From Verrucomicrobiales bacterium (GTDB taxonomy: Bacteria; Verrucomicrobiota; Verrucomicrobiia; Verrucomicrobiales; DEV007), in NCBI GenBank assembly GCA_021648365.1, contig JAKISY010000040.1, positions 1-38,903 of the forward strand: a stretch of DNA of 38,903 nt, read 5' to 3'. The notes beneath the pieces are model-generated. The model saw only the letters and a program-made list of their open reading frames with translations. It ran no database searches and was not told where the DNA came from. Position numbers and translations under genes: made by a program. Shown piece after piece: positions 1 through 8,458 of the stretch (the first letter of the stretch is position 1; each line of letters begins with the position of its first letter).

Positions 1-1033
<1,033 letters not shown>

Positions 1034-1095
1034 AATTCCATATTTCCATAACAATGAAACTATTCACTATTGATCTACTGTCAAACTATGTTTGT

Positions 1096-1175
1096 CGAGA
1101 CGGCTAAAGAAAGCGGTGTCGAGTCACCCGCACTCCAAGGTCAAGCACTGCTTTGGAGTGCTGCGGCTTGACGCA
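1096..1175. repeat. Dispersed hairpin repeat, family A (copy 1)
   Basis: Between acr3 and arsC lies a GC-rich block containing GACGGCT, AAGCGGTGTCGAGTCA and TTTGGAGTGC..GGCTTGACGCAGCTTTTC. The same words occur at 15119-15175 in reverse orientation and at 20874-20998. These are intergenic REP-like sequences of a kind I associate with verrucomicrobial genomes. The rest of the 1034-1303 gap shows no gene. Confidence 0.65.
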
Positions 1176-1303
1176 GCTTTTCTGAAAAAACGCCTGGCAA
1201 GCGCAAGCCTTACAATGACCTGAACCAAAATGCGGTGTAATAACCAGAGCCAAAAGCTACGGTAAACCATGACAAGCTATTCTTTTTCTTTCACCAAAAT
1301 GCC

Positions 1304-1738
1304 TCAACCCAAAGCCTGACGATAACCTGCTACATAGGCTCCAAAAACTTTTCTGATTTCATCTCGCACACGGCGAAATGCTTCGATTTCCTGCTCACCC
1401 TCTCGCACCGATTTGGGCGGATCATCAAAGCCCCAATGGTAACGATGAACCTTGCCTGGAAAAGTCGGACACGCCTGATCCGCATCGCCGCAGACCGTGA
1501 TCACCGTATCGATACCCGACTGCAAATACCGGTCGAGACGCTTGCTGCTATGCGAAGAAATATCGATACCGATTTCTTTCATCACCTCGATACCTAGCGG
1601 ATGCACATAGCCCGCAGGATTGGACCCTGCGCTGAAAACCTCAAACAAATCGCCTGCAACCTCACGTAGAACCCCCTCCGCCATGTGACTACGACAAGAA
1701 TTACCCGTGCATAAAATAAGAATTTTTGGCTTGCTCAT
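1304..1738 (-). CDS. arsC: Arsenate reductase, thioredoxin-coupled LMW-phosphatase type
   Basis: Cytoplasmic enzyme reducing arsenate to arsenite, 144 aa, the usual length of the low-molecular-weight-phosphatase-like ArsC. The active-site loop CTGNSCRS has Cys10 as nucleophile and Arg16. The second redox pair, Cys83 and Cys90 (VCGDADQACP), is the pair that forms the disulfide reduced by thioredoxin in this class. The reading frame continues upstream to 1969, but that extension overlaps the divergent hydrolase gene and shows no homology, so I place the start at the ATG at 1738 (MSKPKILIL), which matches the family N-terminus. It is divergent from the hydrolase at 1856 with about 117 bp between them, and lies upstream of acr3 on the same strand. 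Confidence 0.95.
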   Translation of the reverse strand: MSKPKILILCTGNSCRSHMAEGVLREVAGDLFEVFSAGSNPAGYVHPLGIEVMKEIGIDISSHSSKRLDRYLQSGIDTVITVCGDADQACPTFPGKVHRYHWGFDDPPKSVREGEQEIEAFRRVRDEIRKVFGAYVAGYRQALG

Positions 1739-1855
1739 TATGGGCAACTCATGGCAGATTTTTTCTATAAATACAACGGTTTTTACTTGGAAAGCAGAAC
1801 GAGATAGGCTAGGAAAAACTACGCAATTACATCCATTAACACCACCCACCCTATT

Positions 1856-2659
1856 ATGCCCTACGTCGATACCAACGGAATCCAAATGTATTATGAAGAA
1901 AGCGGTAGCGGAGATCCCGTCATCCTGATCATGGGAATCACTGCACCGGGAGCTGTCTGGGAAGCGCACGTCGCCGACTGGTCACAAAATTTTCGCTGCA
2001 TCACCCCCGACAACCGAGGCGTAGGACTCAGCGACAAACCCGCAGGCGACTACAGTGCCGCCATGATGGCTGACGACTACGCAGGTCTGATGGATGCCCT
2101 CGGCATACAAAAAGCCCGCATCGTCGGAGTCTCCATGGGCAGCATCATCGCCCAAGAACTCGCCCTGCGACACCCGGATAAAGTGCAAAGCACCGTGCTG
2201 ATGTGCCCTTGGGCAAAATGCGACCGCTACGCCACCGCCATCTTCAATCACATGATCATCTGCAAATCCCATTTGCGACCAGAACAATTCATGGAATGGG
2301 TGCAAACCCTCATCTTCACCAAACCCTTCTGGGATAACGACGAAGCTCACCAAGGCATGCTCGAAGGCCTAGCAGGCGCCGCCATTGACAGCAATCCGCA
2401 ACCCGTGCACGGACTCGAAGGACAAGCCACCGCCTGCATCAACCACGACACCTCGGATCGACTCAAAAACATCACCTGCCCCACCCTGGTCATCGGAGGA
2501 GTCAATGATATGTTCACCCCAAAATGGATGAACGACGAAGTCGCCGCTGCCATCCCCAACGCAGAGCAACACCTGTATGAAAATGCCGGTCACGCCTTTC
2601 ACTGGGAGTGCCTAGAAGACTTCAACCCCAGAATCAACGACTGGCTCACTGCTAACTAA
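1856..2659 (+). CDS. Alpha/beta hydrolase
   Basis: A 267-aa alpha/beta-hydrolase-fold protein without signal peptide or membrane segment, so cytoplasmic. The nucleophile elbow is GVSMGS with Ser93; the acid is probably Asp218 in LVIGGVNDMF and the base His246 in AGHAFHWE. The oxyanion region GITAPGAVW and the NRGVGLSDKP loop resemble 3-oxoadipate enol-lactonase/haloperoxidase-like hydrolases, but the substrate cannot be assigned. It starts with ATG after a C-rich leader that has no Shine-Dalgarno sequence. A sugar isomerase follows 39 bp downstream on the same strand, so the two may be cotranscribed. Confidence 0.88.
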   Translation: MPYVDTNGIQMYYEESGSGDPVILIMGITAPGAVWEAHVADWSQNFRCITPDNRGVGLSDKPAGDYSAAMMADDYAGLMDALGIQKARIVGVSMGSIIAQELALRHPDKVQSTVLMCPWAKCDRYATAIFNHMIICKSHLRPEQFMEWVQTLIFTKPFWDNDEAHQGMLEGLAGAAIDSNPQPVHGLEGQATACINHDTSDRLKNITCPTLVIGGVNDMFTPKWMNDEVAAAIPNAEQHLYENAGHAFHWECLEDFNPRINDWLTAN

Positions 2660-2661
2660 TT

Positions 2662-2688
2662 TCAAATCTCAAATCTCAAATCTCAAAT
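2662..2688 (+). repeat. Heptamer tandem repeat upstream of a start codon
   Basis: Nearly four tandem copies of TCAAATC fill the short gap between the hydrolase stop and the isomerase ATG at 2699. Comparable 7-8-nt arrays lie at 17294-17394 and 28720-28748, also next to gene starts or ends. Confidence 0.75.
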
Positions 2689-2698
2689 TCCTAAAATC

Positions 2699-3562
2699 AT
2701 GCCTAAAATCAAATTCGGCTCACAAGTTTACACCTGGTTCATGCAAGAAACCGGCAAAGCCTACGACAACAAACTCGACCACATGATCAAAGTCGCCGCA
2801 CAGGCAGGCTTCAAAAGCATCGAACCGATGGTGCTAGAGATCTCAGAGAGTGCCCTCGGTTGTGGCAAATACTGGCTCGGAGATTTCTGTGACCCGATCA
2901 AACTCAAAGATACTCTCGATGAGCATAACATGGAGCTCGCAGGACTCGCCCTCGTCTGCGCCTGGGACGGCGAAGAGGAAGCCCCCAACGAACGCGAAGC
3001 CGCCGACTTCACCATGGACTTCCTAAAACATTTCCCCGGCGCCATGCTCGGCACCGTCACCCTACCCAGCGGACGCGCCAAGGATCTGCAACGCCGCCGC
3101 CTGAACGTTGCCAAAAACGTCAACGCCGTTTCCAAACGCGCCGCCGACCTCGGACTCACCTGCTCCTACCACCCCAACAGCCCGCCAGATTCCATCGTGC
3201 GTCATCAAGAAGACTACGACGTCGTGCTCAGCAGCCTCGACCCCAGCGTCACCGGTTGGACCCCCGACGTAGGTCACATCATCCGTGGTGGCATGGACGT
3301 GATCGAGACCCTCGACAAATGGTCACACCTAGTCAACCACATCCACTACAAAGACTTCAGTGGCAACGGCCCTGAGCCTTGGGCGCAAATGGGCACCGGC
3401 AAACTCGACTTCCACCGCATCACCGGTTGGCTCACCCAGCACAACTACGAAGGCTGGATCATCTGCGAAGACGAATGCGAACTCGCCATCAAAGACCCCG
3501 ACGGCGTGACCCTACAAAACGGCGAATGGTGCAAAGAGAACCTGCAACCGCTAGTGGACTAG
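2699..3562 (+). CDS. Sugar phosphate isomerase/epimerase (xylose isomerase-like TIM barrel)
   Basis: A 287-aa cytoplasmic protein of the AP-endonuclease-2/xylose-isomerase-like TIM-barrel family. Metal-binding positions typical of the family are recognisable: an early Glu strand (SIEPMVLE), TCSYHPNSPPD in the middle, TPDVGHI, HIHYKDF with its histidines, and a C-terminal EDE. Members act on keto-sugars, inositols or their phosphates; the substrate here is unknown. The start is preceded by the heptamer array and ATC rather than a ribosome-binding site. A second paralogue of the same superfamily is at 11661-12566. The 46-bp palindrome lies downstream of the stop. Confidence 0.88.
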   Translation: MPKIKFGSQVYTWFMQETGKAYDNKLDHMIKVAAQAGFKSIEPMVLEISESALGCGKYWLGDFCDPIKLKDTLDEHNMELAGLALVCAWDGEEEAPNEREAADFTMDFLKHFPGAMLGTVTLPSGRAKDLQRRRLNVAKNVNAVSKRAADLGLTCSYHPNSPPDSIVRHQEDYDVVLSSLDPSVTGWTPDVGHIIRGGMDVIETLDKWSHLVNHIHYKDFSGNGPEPWAQMGTGKLDFHRITGWLTQHNYEGWIICEDECELAIKDPDGVTLQNGEWCKENLQPLVD

Positions 3563-3648
3563 ACAGCTCTCAACCAAGCCAGCCCTCGCCCTGCAAACCT
3601 TTATTTGTAGGGCGAGCGCCCCGCTTGCCAAAGTCTAACTCACACCCC

Positions 3649-3694
3649 CAACACTACATTAAAAGGGACGGCCGTCCCTTTTAATGTAGTGTTG
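3649..3694. repeat. 46-bp perfect palindrome (copy 1)
   Basis: A perfect palindrome with two 23-nt arms meeting at CGG|CCG and no loop. The outer arms read CAACACTACATT and AATGTAGTGTTG; the core is GGGACGGCCGTCCC. It lies between the isomerase stop and the SHD1-esterase. A near-copy is at 22952-22995, where outer-arm bases have changed in pairs so that symmetry is kept. No T-tract follows directly, so it is not a textbook terminator. Confidence 0.9.
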
Positions 3695-3783
3695 CTATTG
3701 CCCGCATTTTTGTGTTCAACTTGACTTCAATCTCAAATCCTCTTCAACTTCCTATATCCAAATCCACAGTATATCCATTCATT

Positions 3784-4845
3784 ATGTCTCTCACCCATCG
3801 CCTCCGCCTTTTGCCGATCGCCTTTGTTTTCATCATCGCCTTTTGCTCATTCATCGCCCCACTGTTACTCAGAGCACAGGACGCCACAGCTCCCAAAATC
3901 CGCACTTGGACGGATAGCCAAGGACGCAAAATCAATGCCGCCCTGTTGAAGGTAGATGGTGATAACATCACCTTTTCCATCAAAGGTCGCGAAGTTCCTT
4001 ATCAACTTTCCAAACTCAGTGACGAAGATCAAAAATTCATCGCTCAGTGGCTCGACATCCGCAACCCCAAACCTTTGGTCAACGACGACGGCTCCTTCAC
4101 CATCGGCGAAGATAGCTTCAAAGCTGGCGATATTTTCACCACCACCCTGAAAGCCAACGATGAAGATCGCCGCATCGCCGATGCCGATGATCTAGAAGGC
4201 ATCATGATAACGATCGCCACACCTGCCGACTTCGACCCTAGCAAATCCTACCCCATTTTTGTCACTAGCACGACCACCAGTGCCACCAATGCGGTAGCAG
4301 CCAAAGGGAATTATGCACGAGTCGGCACACCTAATGGATTCATCGTCATCGGAGCACAATCCACTACCCTCGACATCAAAAAACACACCTATCACGAAGC
4401 TCGTGCAGCGACCTTCAATCGCCTAATCAAAGAAATGGTCCATATCTGGCCCGCATCCAAAGACTGGCCGCTGTATTTCGGCGGCTTTTCTGGCGGATCA
4501 AAAAACTGTTTTTTCTTAGCAGGCTATAGCATGAAAGAACTCAAACGCCCACCACTAGGTTTTTTTATGATTGGCAGCAATTATAGCCTGCTCGATACAG
4601 TAAGAAAAGAATACAATCTCTCCAAAAGCGACCTCAAACACGTGCTTTACTACGTTTGCAATGGCACTCAAGATAAAATCGCCTCACCGCAAGATGGCCA
4701 AGAAGTGGTCGAACAACTCAAAAAAGCTGGCGCAAAAAAAATCCGCTCCGAAACCTATGAAGACGGACACAAGTTTTCCAAAGAACAGTTTGATCAAGCT
4801 CTTAAGTGGTTTCTGGAAAATACCCGTGATAATGCTGAAGAATAA
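3784..4845 (+). CDS. Secreted SHD1-domain alpha/beta hydrolase (esterase-like)
   Basis: A 353-aa exported protein. An N-terminal signal peptide covers about residues 1-31 (RLRLLPIAF.., then a hydrophobic core ending near LRAQDA). Residues about 39-90 (RTWTDSQGRKINAALLKV.., ending KFIAQWL) match the SHD1 domain, common in secreted planctomycete and verrucomicrobial proteins. The remainder is an alpha/beta hydrolase: GGFSGGS with Ser236, probable acid Asp297 (GTQDKIA) and probable base His329 (EDGHKF), in the style of PHB-depolymerase/feruloyl esterases. The frame is open from 3712, but the ATG at 3784 is followed directly by the signal peptide, so it is the better start. Substrate unknown; probably periplasmic or extracellular ester hydrolysis. 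Confidence 0.85.
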   Translation: MSLTHRLRLLPIAFVFIIAFCSFIAPLLLRAQDATAPKIRTWTDSQGRKINAALLKVDGDNITFSIKGREVPYQLSKLSDEDQKFIAQWLDIRNPKPLVNDDGSFTIGEDSFKAGDIFTTTLKANDEDRRIADADDLEGIMITIATPADFDPSKSYPIFVTSTTTSATNAVAAKGNYARVGTPNGFIVIGAQSTTLDIKKHTYHEARAATFNRLIKEMVHIWPASKDWPLYFGGFSGGSKNCFFLAGYSMKELKRPPLGFFMIGSNYSLLDTVRKEYNLSKSDLKHVLYYVCNGTQDKIASPQDGQEVVEQLKKAGAKKIRSETYEDGHKFSKEQFDQALKWFLENTRDNAEE

Positions 4846-4869
4846 CCGCCAACCTGAACATTTATCTTA

Positions 4870-4898
4870 GATTATAAAAATCACCGCCTTTTATAATC
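4870..4898. promoter_or_regulatory. 10-bp perfect inverted repeat upstream of the N0-repeat operon
   Basis: GATTATAAAA and TTTTATAATC flank a 9-nt loop. The element lies 24 bp after the SHD1-esterase stop and 34 bp before the ATG at 4932. The right arm contains TATAAT (4892-4897). It could be a terminator-like hairpin for the upstream gene or an operator/promoter for the two-gene unit that follows. Confidence 0.5.
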
Positions 4899-4931
4899 GC
4901 TCGCTTCACGTATTCTGATAAGATCTATCAC

Positions 4932-6011
4932 ATGATACGCAGTAGCAATGAGCAACGTTCCCGACAGAATAAACAACTTTCATATGGTGTTGTCATCATC
5001 GTGCTGAGCGGTCTTATCCTCGGCGTAATTTTAACCAACTCTGCCATTCAGCAGCATCTGCTGCGAAAAAAACGTGGGCCGGTCTATCAACTGGAACCCG
5101 GCACTCCCTTTATTTACGAGAACGCAAACATCAATGAGGTCATTCAATTCCTAGCGACAAAAAATAAGCTGCAATACTTCCACAACCCTCAACTCAAAGG
5201 GAAATCATACAAAATACATGGGCAGTTTGAAGAGAACTTCACCCCCATGCAAGAGATCGACAAGCTTGCTTTGCAATACAATCTACAATCGCTCACTTTC
5301 CGCAATACCCTCTATCTGCTCACTCCAGCTCAGTTTGCTTTGCGGAAAGACACGTTCGCAGAAACTCGTGAAAATAGTAAAGATTGGCAATCACCGAAAT
5401 ATATCCCAACCCCAGAAGATGCCCAAGAAGGATTCTTTATCACGGAAGCCAATCTGAACGACGTGATTCAATTCATCGCCAAATCTGCAAATCTTAACTA
5501 TTTCCACAACGCTGAATTGTCTTCAAAGGACTACATTGTGAGTGGGCAATTACACCCATACACCGACGCATGCAAAGCGCTTGAAGAGCTCATCTTAGCC
5601 TATGGTTTGAAGGTTCTCCGCATCCGAAATACGATTTATATTTTTACACCTGAGCAATACGCTCAACGAAAAGTTTCCATCATCATGTTGCTCGATCAAA
5701 ATCAAGATTGGCAGCCCTCGCCAGAAAAAGGTGTCGCACTGGATGATGATGGCTTTTACATTCGAGAAGCCAACATAAACGATGTGATCCAGTTCATCTC
5801 CGAATCAGAAGGATTAAGCTACTGGCAAAACCCCCAACTCCAAGGTAGCAAATATGAAGTCACGGGACACTTACATTCCAGCTCCCCAGCTCTAGAGATC
5901 ATCGAAGAACTCGCCTTGATCCATAATTTGAAAGCGCTTACTATTGATGACAAAATACACCTCTTCACACCTCAGCAATTAGCCGCTCACTACAAAAAGC
6001 ACTCAAACTAA
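4932..6011 (+). CDS. Membrane-anchored protein with three secretin-N0/STN-like repeats
   Basis: I do not recognise a named family for this 359-aa protein. One membrane segment is at about residues 18-36 after a basic N-terminus, so the bulk should face the periplasm. Three clearly homologous repeats follow at about 59-139, 167-247 and 273-354, spaced by 107-108 residues. Each has the pattern (F/Y)I.EAN(I/L)N(D/E)VIQF(I/L), then Y(F/W)(H/Q)N..L....Y.V.G.L, then A..IIEELAL.(Y/H).LK.L.I...I.(L/I)FTP.Q. This resembles the secretin N0/STN domain of GspD/PilQ and TonB receptors, but no secretin pore or TonB barrel is present. The next gene starts directly after the stop, so the two form an operon and probably a complex. 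Confidence 0.7.
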   Translation: MIRSSNEQRSRQNKQLSYGVVIIVLSGLILGVILTNSAIQQHLLRKKRGPVYQLEPGTPFIYENANINEVIQFLATKNKLQYFHNPQLKGKSYKIHGQFEENFTPMQEIDKLALQYNLQSLTFRNTLYLLTPAQFALRKDTFAETRENSKDWQSPKYIPTPEDAQEGFFITEANLNDVIQFIAKSANLNYFHNAELSSKDYIVSGQLHPYTDACKALEELILAYGLKVLRIRNTIYIFTPEQYAQRKVSIIMLLDQNQDWQPSPEKGVALDDDGFYIREANINDVIQFISESEGLSYWQNPQLQGSKYEVTGHLHSSSPALEIIEELALIHNLKALTIDDKIHLFTPQQLAAHYKKHSN

Positions 6012-6806
6012 ATGATCCCCTTCTTCCGTAGCGATTACGACAAACTCATGCCTGATAGCGACGCCGATGAACGCCGTTATTTACTGCGCGGTTTTTCGCG
6101 CAAGCATTCATCATCCGACGATACGGTTCAATGGCCTACGCTCATCATTTGGCTCACTTTCATTCCAGGTATTTTTATAGCTACAAAATATACAGGAAAC
6201 ATTTCAATGATGCCTGTGCGAGTGCTTCTGATGGCATCACCCGTAGCTCTTGGCATTTTTCTTGCCTACGGGATGCATCGCTTCACATGGCCCTATAATC
6301 GTAAAAAATTTGGACATTACCTGAAGACTCCCCCCTCTCCTGAGCCATCATCCCAATTCGGCAAACTCAAACTATTTTACCTTTGCCTCATTTTTTCTCT
6401 TATACTCTCTTTCTGGATACTTTGGAAGCAGAGAGGCCCTTCATTTCCAGAAAACCCCTACATGGCAAAACTCACTCTGCGCGAGCCCTATTCTCAAAAG
6501 CTCATCGTAGAGAAAACGATTTCAGATAAAGTTCCCCTGCGTATCTTAAGCACTTTATTTGCCACAGGAAAGGTTGGCAAGAATCATAAATGCTCCTCAT
6601 TTGGTGAGATCTCCTTCACCTATCAAAATGATGAAAAAACCTTATCCCTTTTACCAGGTCACAATCCACAACAATACGAGTTTCGCTACCAGGGACGTTT
6701 ATTCACCTTGCCCAAAGAGCAATACATTGAAGCCTTAGTCTTGGCAGGAATCGAAAAAGAAGATATCCGTCTCAATCCCCACCCACCGCAAAAGCCTCGC
6801 AAGTGA
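6012..6806 (+). CDS. Multi-pass membrane protein, operon partner of the N0-repeat protein
   Basis: Unknown 264-aa protein. Hydrophobic segments lie near residues 42-60 (WPTLIIWLTFIPGIFIA), 68-86 (VLLMASPVALGIFLAYG) and 120-137 (LFYLCLIFSLILSFWIL), so three membrane helices are likely, with a C-terminal domain of about 120 residues on the far side. The C-terminal part (EKTISDKVPLRILSTLFATG.., then SFGEISFTYQNDEKTLSLLPG) looks like a small globular fold; no catalytic motif is visible. The ATG follows the TAA of the upstream gene with no gap and no ribosome-binding site, which implies translational coupling. Confidence 0.65.
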   Translation: MIPFFRSDYDKLMPDSDADERRYLLRGFSRKHSSSDDTVQWPTLIIWLTFIPGIFIATKYTGNISMMPVRVLLMASPVALGIFLAYGMHRFTWPYNRKKFGHYLKTPPSPEPSSQFGKLKLFYLCLIFSLILSFWILWKQRGPSFPENPYMAKLTLREPYSQKLIVEKTISDKVPLRILSTLFATGKVGKNHKCSSFGEISFTYQNDEKTLSLLPGHNPQQYEFRYQGRLFTLPKEQYIEALVLAGIEKEDIRLNPHPPQKPRK

Positions 6807-6841
6807 CTTTGTGAAATTTTAAAATAGATCGCTCTCCACCC

Positions 6842-6910
6842 AAAGGCACGCAGGAGCGTGCCCCTCCATTTGCCGTCCGTGGAGAGGCAAGTTCCACCTT
6901 GCCTTTCTTA
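6842..6910. repeat. Dispersed double-hairpin repeat, family B (copy 1)
   Basis: The hairpin GGCACGC-AGGA-GCGTGCC is followed by CCTCCATTTGCCGTCCGTGGAG and a second hairpin AGGCAAG-TTCCA-CTTGCCT. Related copies are at 12584-12677, 14862-14950 and 29962-30045. All are intergenic. Confidence 0.8.
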
Positions 6911-6978
6911 CGCAAGCAAGCACTGCCATCCTCCGAGCTTCACCCTCCCACTGCCGATCAAACATCTTCATCAGCAAA

Positions 6979-7010
6979 ACCAATAACTGTTCAAAAGAAC
7001 AGTTATTGGT
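6979..7010. promoter_or_regulatory. LexA/SOS operator in front of the Y-family polymerase gene
   Basis: A perfect inverted repeat with 14-nt arms and an AAAA spacer, centred on TGTTC-AAAA-GAACA at 6988-7001. This matches the TGTTC-N4-GAACA motif I recall as reported for LexA in Verrucomicrobia. It ends 36 bp upstream of the polymerase start codon, a normal operator position, so the gene is probably damage-inducible. Confidence 0.8.
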
Positions 7011-7046
7011 GGATATTCCATCCACTTGTGACACGGTAAGGGAATC

Positions 7047-8282
7047 ATGTCTCACCCTTTACGCGCCCTTTTCATCGATATGGACAGCTACTTTGCGTCC
7101 GTAGAGCAACACGTGCAACCCCAGCTCAGAGGACGTCCCGTGGGGATCGCACCGATGTTAGCGGAGACCACTTGCTGCATCGCAGCGAGTTACGAAGCCA
7201 AAGCTTATGGGGTGAAAACTGGCACCATGGTCGCAGACGCTCGCCGCCTGTGCCCTGGCATCAAGATCATCGAAGCACGTCCGCCCCTCTACGTCGATGT
7301 GCACCATCAAATCGTCGATTTAGTGGAATCCTGCATCCACGTCGATCACGTGCTGTCTATCGACGAGATGATCTGCTGGTTGCCAAAAAACTGGCGCACG
7401 CATCAGATCATCCACCAAGTCGCCGATCAGATCAAAGCCAAAATGACCAGTACCTTCAGTGACGCCTTGGGCTGCTCGATCGGCGTCGCTCCCAACGGTT
7501 GGTTAGCAAAAATGGCATCCAAGATGGAAAAACCCGACGGCTTGGTGATCATCGAATCAGACGACTTACCAGAAAAGTTATACTCCCTAGAACTAAAAGA
7601 CTTACACGGTATCGGCAGCAGCATGGAACTGCGCCTACATGCCCACGGCATCCATAGCGTGCGCGACCTCTGCGCTACGCCAAAAAGCACCCTACATGGT
7701 ATTTGGAAAGGTGTGGAAGGCTATCGTATGTGGCATAAGCTACGCGGCGAGCTGGTCGAAGATTACACTCGCGAAGCTATGACACGCTCGATCAGTCACG
7801 GGCACGTTCTCGCCCCCGATTTACGGCAGCCCTCTCGCGCCATCGCTGTCGTGCATCGCTTGACGCAAAAAGCTGGCACCCGCATGCGCCATCAAGGTTT
7901 ATTGACCAGCCGCTTGGAGCTGCACCTACGCTATGTTGGTCAAGCTGCTTGGTCAGCCAAAACCTCCTTTCCTGAAACCACCGATTCCTTAGTGCTCACT
8001 CAATCCATCAAATTTTTATGGCAACAACGACCTCACCCCAGCACCCCGATCAGAAAAGTGAACATCGTATTAGGAAAACTCGTTAGAGAAGGACAATACA
8101 CCCCGTCCCTTTTTGAACCCGAGCAAAGTGAAAAACGAAATCGGCTCAATGAAACCCTCGACTCGGTGAACGCCAAATATGGCAAACAAGCCCTATACCT
8201 CGGTGGCGCCCACGAGGCAATTGAAAGAGTGCAGGCGAAAATAGCCTTTCATCACATCCCCGATATGAAGGTGGAAGATTGA
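7047..8282 (+). CDS. dinB: Y-family DNA polymerase (DNA polymerase IV-like)
   Basis: Error-prone translesion polymerase, 411 aa. The catalytic carboxylates are intact: Asp11 in the DMDSYFASVEQ motif, and Asp106 and Glu107 in LSIDEM. The steric region SYEAKAYGVKTGT and the HhH thumb (LHGIGSSMELRLHAHGI) are present, followed by a little-finger domain. The intact active site separates it from inactive ImuB proteins. A perfect LexA-type palindrome precedes the gene, so SOS control is expected. No imuA or dnaE2 partner is adjacent. A terminator hairpin at 8397-8426 follows. The start is the ATG at 7047, after a weak purine stretch (TAAGGGA). Confidence 0.92.
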   Translation: MSHPLRALFIDMDSYFASVEQHVQPQLRGRPVGIAPMLAETTCCIAASYEAKAYGVKTGTMVADARRLCPGIKIIEARPPLYVDVHHQIVDLVESCIHVDHVLSIDEMICWLPKNWRTHQIIHQVADQIKAKMTSTFSDALGCSIGVAPNGWLAKMASKMEKPDGLVIIESDDLPEKLYSLELKDLHGIGSSMELRLHAHGIHSVRDLCATPKSTLHGIWKGVEGYRMWHKLRGELVEDYTREAMTRSISHGHVLAPDLRQPSRAIAVVHRLTQKAGTRMRHQGLLTSRLELHLRYVGQAAWSAKTSFPETTDSLVLTQSIKFLWQQRPHPSTPIRKVNIVLGKLVREGQYTPSLFEPEQSEKRNRLNETLDSVNAKYGKQALYLGGAHEAIERVQAKIAFHHIPDMKVED

Positions 8283-8311
8283 TCGCCATCAAAAAAACAC
8301 CCCGATTATTA

Positions 8312-8426
8312 TTGACTTTTGTTTACTATTTAGATTTATTGATCTTGTGATGGTTACTCATTCAGTAACTGTTGTTTGTGTTTCATGTTTCAAGGTCGCT
8401 CAGCTTGCAAAAGCTGGGCGATTTTT
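8312..8426 (+). ncRNA. Possible small RNA or dinB 3' UTR ending in an intrinsic terminator
   Basis: The gap between dinB and the convergent AraC gene contains a -35-like TTGACT (8312-8317), a poor -10 (TTTATT, 8335-8340), a short hairpin GTTACT-CATTC-AGTAAC (8353-8369) and a strong intrinsic terminator. This could encode a transcript of about 80 nt, or simply be the dinB 3' end. No known RNA family was recognised. Confidence 0.25.
8397..8426 (+). terminator. Rho-independent terminator downstream of dinB
   Basis: Stem CGCTCAGCTT / AAGCTGGGCG (10 bp, one G-U), loop GCAA, followed by ATTTTT on the plus strand. It separates dinB from the convergent AraC-family gene. Confidence 0.85.
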
Positions 8427-8458
8427 GTATCCCACTCTCTCTGCTTTTATTTTCTAGA

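Noticed and set aside
1739..1969. N-terminal extension of arsC up to 1969
   Set aside because: It overlaps the divergent hydrolase start and lacks homology; the family N-terminus begins at the ATG at 1738.
3649..3694. Rho-independent terminator
   Set aside because: The palindrome has no loop and no immediate T-tract on either side, and the core is very G/C-rich in both directions; a role as bidirectional terminator is possible but not shown.
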